DNA from: Loxodes magnus
Taxonomy: Eukaryota > Ciliophora > Karyorelictea > Loxodida > Loxodidae
DNA length: 64,000 nucleotides
Assembly (NCBI GenBank): GCA_946699065.1
Contig: CAMPDV010000005.1
Span: 496,001-560,000 of the forward strand
Direction: 5' to 3'
In this document: positions 54,401 through 63,400 of the stretch, piece after piece
How positions within the stretch are numbered: position 1 is the first letter of the stretch
Layout: every line of letters begins with the position of its first letter
Translations under genes and position numbers: made by a program
Notes under the pieces: generated by a model
What the model was told of the DNA's origin: nothing
Databases searched by the model: none
The model's input: the letters and a program-made list of their open reading frames with translations, nothing else

Positions 54401-57400
54401 AGATTAACGTACCTTTTGACTAAGACAATTAATGACACTTCTTATTTTTCTCCTTTACTTCTGATGATACCTTGTACTGCTATGGAGCTTTTAATTATCC
54501 AAGTACTTGCTATAAAAGAAATTTCTAAAGAACTTTATTAAGTTCTTTGTCAAATGATTAAATTAGACTTGGATTTGGAGTTAATTCGGCTGTTATAGGT
54601 GCTACATCTTTTGAGGGGAGATTGTTATCTTTAAGGTTTTATAATTAAGATTACACTTAACTAGGAATAGATCAAAGCTTTATAGATTGTCTTAGCTTGT
54701 AACATCCTTGCTGGGAATTCTGTCCAGGTTCATGCTAAGGATCAGAACCACAATACAGTTCTTGTTAAGAATATGTTCCTTTTGCTCTTTCATCTTCATC
54801 TTGATAAAACTATCCAGCAAATAGCTTTTTAACTATATAAGGAACTGATTTCTCTCATTTCAATGGAGAACTATTACAAAACAGACCCCTAACATACTTG
54901 TTTTGGACTTAGTTTTATAGAACTCCATTTTAGTATACATTCTTCAACATTGTGAATATAGGATAGTGTGATGTGAATATCACGCTAGAAGATAAAATAT
55001 TTACGCTATAAATGGACAGTTATGTTACTGGACATGAGTATTCGTATTCGTTCTAACTAGAAGTAGATATTTTCTTAAATCTTAAAGTTTTTCACTTGCT
55101 TTTGATGTATCAAAATTCTGGTGCTACTTTTAAAACACTTTGGTGTATTATTGGAGAATAAGAAGAACCATCTTGTATAGATAATCCAAATCTTGATGGA
55201 TATGCATGCAATCTTATTCATAAACCTACATCATCAATGAAAATAGGTTCGGCAGCTACTTAATTAGATATTACTTTAGTCTAAATCAGATCATATGAAC
55301 TGAATGAATTAGATTGCTATGAGTCAAATCAGTATAAGCCAACATTGCCGGATCCTAATCCTGGTGTATGTATTTGCGCTATAGAGTATAAAATGAAAAT
55401 AGTAGCAGAAAACATGTAATGTGAAAATATGACTGAATAGACACTATAGTCATTAAGAAAATGGCCAATTTAAACTTGTAAAATACCTTAGAATTTTATA
55501 AAATTACATCCTGATTAGAAAAACGGAATTACCTATGAATCAAGTAATAGTTCTGATGATACCAATTATTAGCTTGCTTAAGTTTATGAAAACGAAATAA
55601 TTAGAATTTAATAAGACAGATCAAAGGTAATAATTAGTAGTGCATATCCACCTTTAAAACTAAATGCTACTGGATGAACACTTGAATTCTGATTCACTTT
55701 CTCTGATAACTATAATATGCTGCTTTTCGAAATTTCGAATAACAATAGGATTTTTATATCTATCGCTGCGGATTAATCAGGAAGTATATTAATATTAACA
55801 ACTGATTTGTAGCATGGATATTCTACTACCTTAAGATATGATGGAAATAGAGCTTGGCATCATGTAATATTTGGAATTACTAATACTGTGTTGAGATATT
55901 GCTATGGAGGATATTGACATTAATCTACTTGTTTTGATAGAGATATAAACTTGAATTAGCCATTTGAAGTAAATGATATTATAAGTATTGGAGGTGGTTA
56001 GCAAGATAAATTCCATCATGATTTTGAAGTTTTTCATTCATTTAAGGGAAAAATCTTAGCCCCTAGAATATATAATTTACCTTTCACCGAAATAAAATTA
56101 GACGAAGATCTTTTTAACTGTTATTCCGTTAGAACTCCTTGCTGATAATACTGCTATGGGCCTTGCACTTCTGAGGAGCCGGAATATCAATGATGCCAAA
56201 CCGATAAGCCCCTTTATACTTTATTCAATTAGTATAAAGAAATCTCTGCTGGCTAGAAGATAGTTATATGGAACTACGATCTTGATTTTTATAGTGACTT
56301 TATGGAAAGTGATAACATAACATATAGATTTTGGGTAGCTCTTCCTTATGTAAATTAAGAATAATATATCTACTTCTAGCATAACAGCTATTGTCAAGTC
56401 TGAATATAAGTTATTCAATATAACAACTTCCTTATTTCTCTTAAATAATCAGGAAAAACTAATATTTTGAATATCATCCTTGATTAGTTCCAATCTCTTG
56501 TAGAAGTATAATTTGCTTATACTATGTACTAAAAGGAAAATAGTCTATATATTACTTTCTGTGTTGGAATCAGAGACTAATAAACAAAATGCATAAGTCA
56601 AGATTTTATTGGAGTTACATGTCATTTAAAATATGGAAATGAGAGCTATATTTAGTTTGGACCTTCAAAAGTCGATCTAGCTGTAGCAGGTATGGAACTA
56701 TTTACATATAAAGCAATAATTGACTAATAACTAGAGAATTATTTAAATACTGACTATTTATGCAAATCAAAATGTGGAGGATATTGCTTGAGTATCTTGC
56801 TAGTAGATTGCTTGTATAATGTAATTTCTTATGATTATATTTCTTAAGGAAAATAAATAGATTTTAACGCTGACTTTCTAAGAAATGAACCTTTCTAAAA
56901 GAAAGATTTTTCAGTAAGCTTCCTATTTTCAAATCAAATTTGGACAGAAAATACTTTTGCAGTGTTACAAATTACTGGAAAATAGGTATATAATTAAAAT
57001 GATAAACGCCCTCTTATACTAATGAACCGAACTCATATTATTATTGAGTTTAACGAAGGAAATCAGTAAGGAGTACTTAATATTCCAATTTAAACTAAGT
57101 GAACAACTCATATGACTTATTGACATTTTCTATCTATAGCAGCTTGTAGTGAGTTCAATGAAATAAAAATAAATTACAAGAAATGGGGTGAAAAGCTCTA
57201 ATATTACTCAATTCCATATACTGACTTTTCACAAATTTATGACAAAGAAAAAATGACAATGTATATAGGTTATGTTCCTAATAACCATTTTCATAAATTT
57301 AAAGCAAAATACTTCTAAATGTATGTGTTCGGCTAAAAATGCATTCGAAATTACTAGCTTTCATTTATTCTATCTAAAATTTCTAATTGCTAAAGTATTT

Positions 57401-60400
57401 GTGAAAGTGGTTGTTTCGGTCCTTTTGAATGCTTACCTCATTTTGAAAGACACTACATGTTGACTTAATAAAATGAAGCAATAACAATGTATGATAGATA
57501 GTTTGAAATTCCAGATATTTCTTAAAGATTGGATTAATCTTAAGATACCATTGAAGATTTTTCTATAGCTATATGGTTAAGACCATTTGACTTATTGAAT
57601 ATAAGTGATATTTTCACTGTCGAGGATCCAAATTTATCTCTTTGTGAAGTAAAAGGCAATTTATAAGTTTTTATTGATGATAATAAAATTAAATATAATC
57701 TTAGAGCTGGTAACAATGAAAGTTCTTGCTATGAACAACTTGAAATGAATTATCCAATTAAAGATTATCTAGAAAAACCTTAGTTAATGGTTGCTTAAAT
57801 ATGCCCTTCTTTAAACCTGCTAAGGATGTGAATAGGTGTGAAAGATTCTGATGATAAACGCATATTGATCCCTTCAGCAATAGAAGTTTCTCATCCTATT
57901 TCCTCTATTTAACTTAACAAATTGAGAGTTTTACTTTCTGATTAAGAAACTTATTATCCAGGATGGGTTTCTTAAGTAGCGCTCTATGGAAGTTGCTTGT
58001 AAGAAGAGTAAATAGAATATATTGCATTCAATTATACATGTAGTGATGTATGTAAAAAAGCTTGCTTTGGAACAACAAATAAGGAATGCTTTAGGCATAT
58101 TTAGTTACTTACACAATAAATGAGTTCATATGACTTAGTTGACATTTCTAAGATAAAGTAGTTTTAGTTTGTAAGTGATTAGGATCATAAGGAAGAAGCT
58201 AGCAGAATTTATCCTTCACCATATTGATCACTTACAGTTTGGATTTATTTCTCTGAATTACCAAAAATAGACCAAAATATAATATCTATGAGTAAAGAAG
58301 GATACATCTATTTCTAATCTTACTTCTCTATGAGCTGCTAAGATTCTTCATGCATGACTCTTGTTAAAGTTGATTTTGGTTTATTAAATCCTTCTTAAAG
58401 AAGAAGACTTGAAGCAGGAATTTAGAGTAGTGAAGGAACAATTTAGATAGAAATAGATTAAGACAAAGCAGTAAGCTACTTTTACTAAAAGTGGGTTTTA
58501 TTTGGTTTTTCTTCTTCTCTCAATTCCTAATTCTCATTTTTTGTGGGGTAAGTCTTTGATTAAAATCCACTATATGCAAGTTATATCTATGGTGGGCTAG
58601 ATAATTTAGAATATCACGATAATATTTAAATCAGAGTCTTTGATCAGAATGAAGATAAAAGCTCTCTTGAGGGAAAGATAAAAGATATGAAACTTATGTA
58701 AGCAACGATAGATATAAACCAGTTTAACTACCAACTTTCTAATCCAACGTGCAAAGCAAATTGTAAGAAATGTAATAGTGATATGACTTGTGAATAATGT
58801 TCTGATGGATATGCATTATCAGCTAAAGGAGAATGCATTTAATGTTGCTATATGGCAGAAACTTGCTTTGGCTTTTACTGTGATGAAGTTACTTTTTGCA
58901 AATAATTTAGATATAGATTAGGTACAGTCTGCTTAGATGAATGCCCATAAAATTATTAACCAGACGAAAATTTAAGACTTTGTGTGTGCTTACTTTGCAT
59001 GAATACTGAAGATAATCCAAATGTAATATATGTAACAACACCATTAGATAGTGAAAATAGATATGATCGAGCTTATACTGGAGATATACTAAATCCTTAT
59101 CGTGCTCTTGAGTCAGCAATTAAATAAGGAGCCTGGGCTTGGTATAATATTATATATCTCTCTCCAACTGTGCATGATCTATTAGAATATCCTATTACTG
59201 AATTTAAACTTGATGGAAACTTACTTTACGACAATGAACTACCAAAGAACTTCAAGAAAATTAAATTTATAAAGTATGATTGTACAAATCCTCCTTAAGC
59301 AACTCCTTTATGTAGACAACAAACTTATGAAGAAAGAGCAAAAATAAATATATTCAAAAACGTTAAATTCGTATTTAAATAAGCTTTATACTTCCAGGAT
59401 ATTCAGCTAGATGGTAGCCAAGTTTCAAATATCACATGTGAAGAAATGATTTGAGATAAAACCAATAACTGCAAGGAATTCTAAACGTTTTCTCTATTTT
59501 CACTAAAGCAGGCAGAATTAATTCTGCAAAACGTGTAGTTTAGCAACTTTATTCATTAGTATAGGCATATTATAGATTCAGAGATAAGCTCCATTTAATT
59601 CAGTTAAGTTGATTTTGATAACATATAAACATCAGATACTGCCATTAACTTAGGAACTTGCTCTTTAGATTTCTCCTGTTCTACATTTAGTTATAAAAAA
59701 GGTTTGGTAACTAAACTAAACAAAGGAGGATTACTCTAAAATTGGTTCAATATTTAAATAAGCAAAGGAATAAGACAGGCTGGGTTCCTATATGCCTCTA
59801 AGATTAATGATTTTATCCTGGAAGACCTAATATTCTTTGATAATCCTATTTTACTTGATTTATCTAATCCTTAAGTAGCAGGAACAGAAAGCATTATATA
59901 TATAAGTACTTTTAAGACATTAAAGGTAAAAAATGTTCTAATGTAATATTCTTAAGGAAACAAAGCTCCTATTGTTATTATCCATAACAATGAATTTTCT
60001 TATTATGAAAATTTAGTTACTCACATATAAATAGAAAATAGTTAGTTCAAAAGTAATTACGGATACCAGAAGGCTAATAGCATATTTATCGAAGTTAATA
60101 AAAACGTTCCTAACATTAATATTTAAAATAGCGAATTTAAGTTTAACAAAGGAGACTAAAATGTTGAGTCAGGAGCTATTTAAATATATGTGACTAGTAA
60201 AGTGAGTGATTAAGATAAAGCAGGAATTACTAAGAAGACTCTATTTATTCTATAAACTGTATTTAGTAATAACTATGCAGGAACTATTGCTTCTGTACTT
60301 GATACTTATAATATCCCTAACGTTTAGATGGTTTAAACCACTGCTTAGAGAAACAACTTACGACCATAATGTAGGAGTGGATTTAGTTTTAGAGGTTAAA

Positions 60401-63400
60401 TATATAATTTTGATATGCAAGCAGGAATTTTTGAAAACAATGTTTGCTTAAATGGGCCTGCCGTTTTATACATATAGTAATTATCTTCAACCACACCCTC
60501 CTATATCAATAATTCTGCTTTTAATAATAACCAAGGAAGCTTTTCTTGTGGAGGTTCTATTTCCATTCAAACTCAAAGTCCTATAATTATAAATAATTCA
60601 CTAGCTACTAATAGCACAAACACTGATTTTAACTCAGGACTAGCAGGTTTTGCTTGCATTATTACAACATTAGAAACAAGTGTGACCATAGAAAACTGTC
60701 TATTTTAGAATAGTAAAGCTTATAGTGCAGGAGTTTTATATACAGATGCAAATGATATTTACATTGTCAATTCTTAGTTTTAAAATAGTACTGCTTTACA
60801 GATTGGAGGTGTTCTTATGCTAAACTAAAAGGGAAATGTCTAAGGAATATTGAAGGTAATGGATTCTACATTTAAAGATAGCTTCGCTTCTTACTAAGGA
60901 GGAACAATCTACATTAAAGACAATGCTCAAATTGGAGTATCTATATAGGTTAGTATAACTGATTCAGAGTTTACAATAAGTAAAGCGTAATAAGGAGGAG
61001 GTATATACTTTGGCTTCATAACTCATAATATAAACTATATAGAAAATAGTAAATTCAACAATATTTACAATGATGAAGCTGTCTTATTTTTAGATAACAC
61101 TAAAGGAAATCTAACCATATTAAATTGCGAATTTATGAATATAAACTCATAAGAAACAGCGATTATAAAAGCTAAATTTAACAGATAAGTAAATTTCCTT
61201 AATCTGGTCTAATCTTCCTTCATTTAGGTTTATGGATAGGCACTTATTAAAGTATAAGAAAGTTAAACTTCAAGTTATTCTGTATTGAGCAAGCAGTGCC
61301 TTTTCAAGCAGTTTTTAGGAACAGCGTTTCTTTTATTTGAAAGCACTTTAATTGACTAAGGATCTTTGTTTTAGAATGGATAATCTGAATGGGGAGTTTT
61401 AGTGCAAGCAAGTGTTAGTAGCATTATTAAGTTACAAGACTCTTAAGCTTATTCTAACTTCGCTGATAAAGGTGGAGTAGCCTATCTGTCATCTAATTCC
61501 TCTCTAACAGCGTAAAACGTTAAGATGTCTTAAAATTCAGTTAAGAGATAAGGAGGAGTTATTTACGGAGAAGCAGATGTATAAGTTCAAGTTTTTGACT
61601 CAGAATTTACTTATAACGAAGCTAATGAAGGAAGTGTACTGTTTATTACTTTAAGTCTCAAGGACAACATCTTAAGTAATTCTAAGTTAATTGAAAACTT
61701 TGCATAGTCTAGAGGAGTTGTCAGGCTATCTTCTTCAAATCTAGCCATTATTAAAGGATTATTATTAAAGAATGCTGCTGAGAAATTTACAGGTGGAGTA
61801 TTCATTACAAATTCATTCCTTTAGGTTTATGATAGCGAACTAAGAGAACAAAAAGCTGATTAGGGAAGCTTTATAAACGCTTAGAACAGTATAGTTATAA
61901 TAAAGAAATCTAATTTCTATAATTCCAATGCTACTAAAACTGGAGGTGCTTTGTACTTCCAAAATACTGAAGTAAACATTTCTTAAAGTTAATTTTAATA
62001 ATTGTTCACATCCTTAGGCAGTGCTGGCATTAAAATATACTTTGGAGTTGGGCTGTTTTCTAGAAATCAATTTAGCAATATAAGAAGTAAATAAAGTGGA
62101 GGATGCGTATTTATAGAAGATTGCTCAGTTTCTTTCGATGAAGATTATTTCTATAATTGCTCAACTAACGCTATTTATAGTAAAAGCTCAAATTTAAAGC
62201 TTAATAAAGTAATCATCGATAGCAGTGGAAGCTACAAACAACTAGGTGGTGCAATTTACGCGATTTAGAGTTAAAATTTGTTAATTTAAAATAGTACCTT
62301 GTCAAACAACTTTGGAAAAAAAGGAGGATGCATCTATTTCGATCAAATTTTCGACAGTTCTACTTAACTAGAAATAGAGAACTCTTATTTCATAAACTGT
62401 AATGCATATTAAGGAGGAGCTATTTATTTATATGATACTAATCTATTCGTGAACAGTTCAACCTTTCAAGAGAATAAAGCCATTGGAAAGGCAGATGTTA
62501 CTAAAATAAATAAATTAGATGCATAGGGAGGAGCATTTTACATATATTGCTCTTTATAGAAATTCAAATGTAAACTTACACTTAACTTAAACTATTACAT
62601 CTTAAATAAAGCATTAACAGATAAAGGACAAGGAGGTGTAATTAAAAAAATCGGTTTAACTCCAGTATTCAATCCTCCTCTTTAAGATCCCTCATTTTGT
62701 GACTACAATAAAGATAATTAAGCTAAATATGGTCCTTTTATCGCTTCATCACCTGATCATTTAATAACAACAACTGGAAATAATTTCTAATTTTAATGTA
62801 CTTAAAGTAATTCTTAAAGACTTTTGTAGAAAGAATCAGATAAAAGCTAAGCATAACTTTAAAATAAAGCTTAAGTGCAGCCCGGAAGGGACGGAGATTT
62901 TGACTATTAAGTTGCAATAGCTGATGAGTTTGGATAAGTAATAACAACTGATTAATATTCTAGTTTAACAATGACTACTGATTCTTTAGATGTTATATTA
63001 GGTGGAACCACGAAATATACTTGCTAAAATGGAATGTATAATGTAACAGGCTTTAAAATATATGGAAAAATAGACTCAATAACTGAAGTTTATCTTAAGA
63101 CTGATGCAATAAGTTCTTAAAAATAATAGACTACTAATAGCTCTTTATAGATATCTAATTATTAAATTAAAGTAGCTGTTAATATAACTTAGTGTGAAAT
63201 AGGATTTATTATTATTTCTTAAACATGCACTTGGTGTCCAGACAGGTAATATACTCTTTCCAATAATGAAACTCTTTGTAGCCCTTGTCCTATAGAAGCT
63301 ACTTGCTATGGAGGTTTCATGATGACTCCTATTTCAGGATATTGGAGAACAAACATGCTTAGCACAACATTTTATCCCTGCATGAATAAAAAGGCATGCT

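Noticed and set aside
57272..57463. A small separate plus-strand gene beginning with ATG at 57272
   Set aside because: It is in a different frame from the continuous coding sequence, which here encodes a LamG end strand and the Cys link CESGCFG; no supporting homology.
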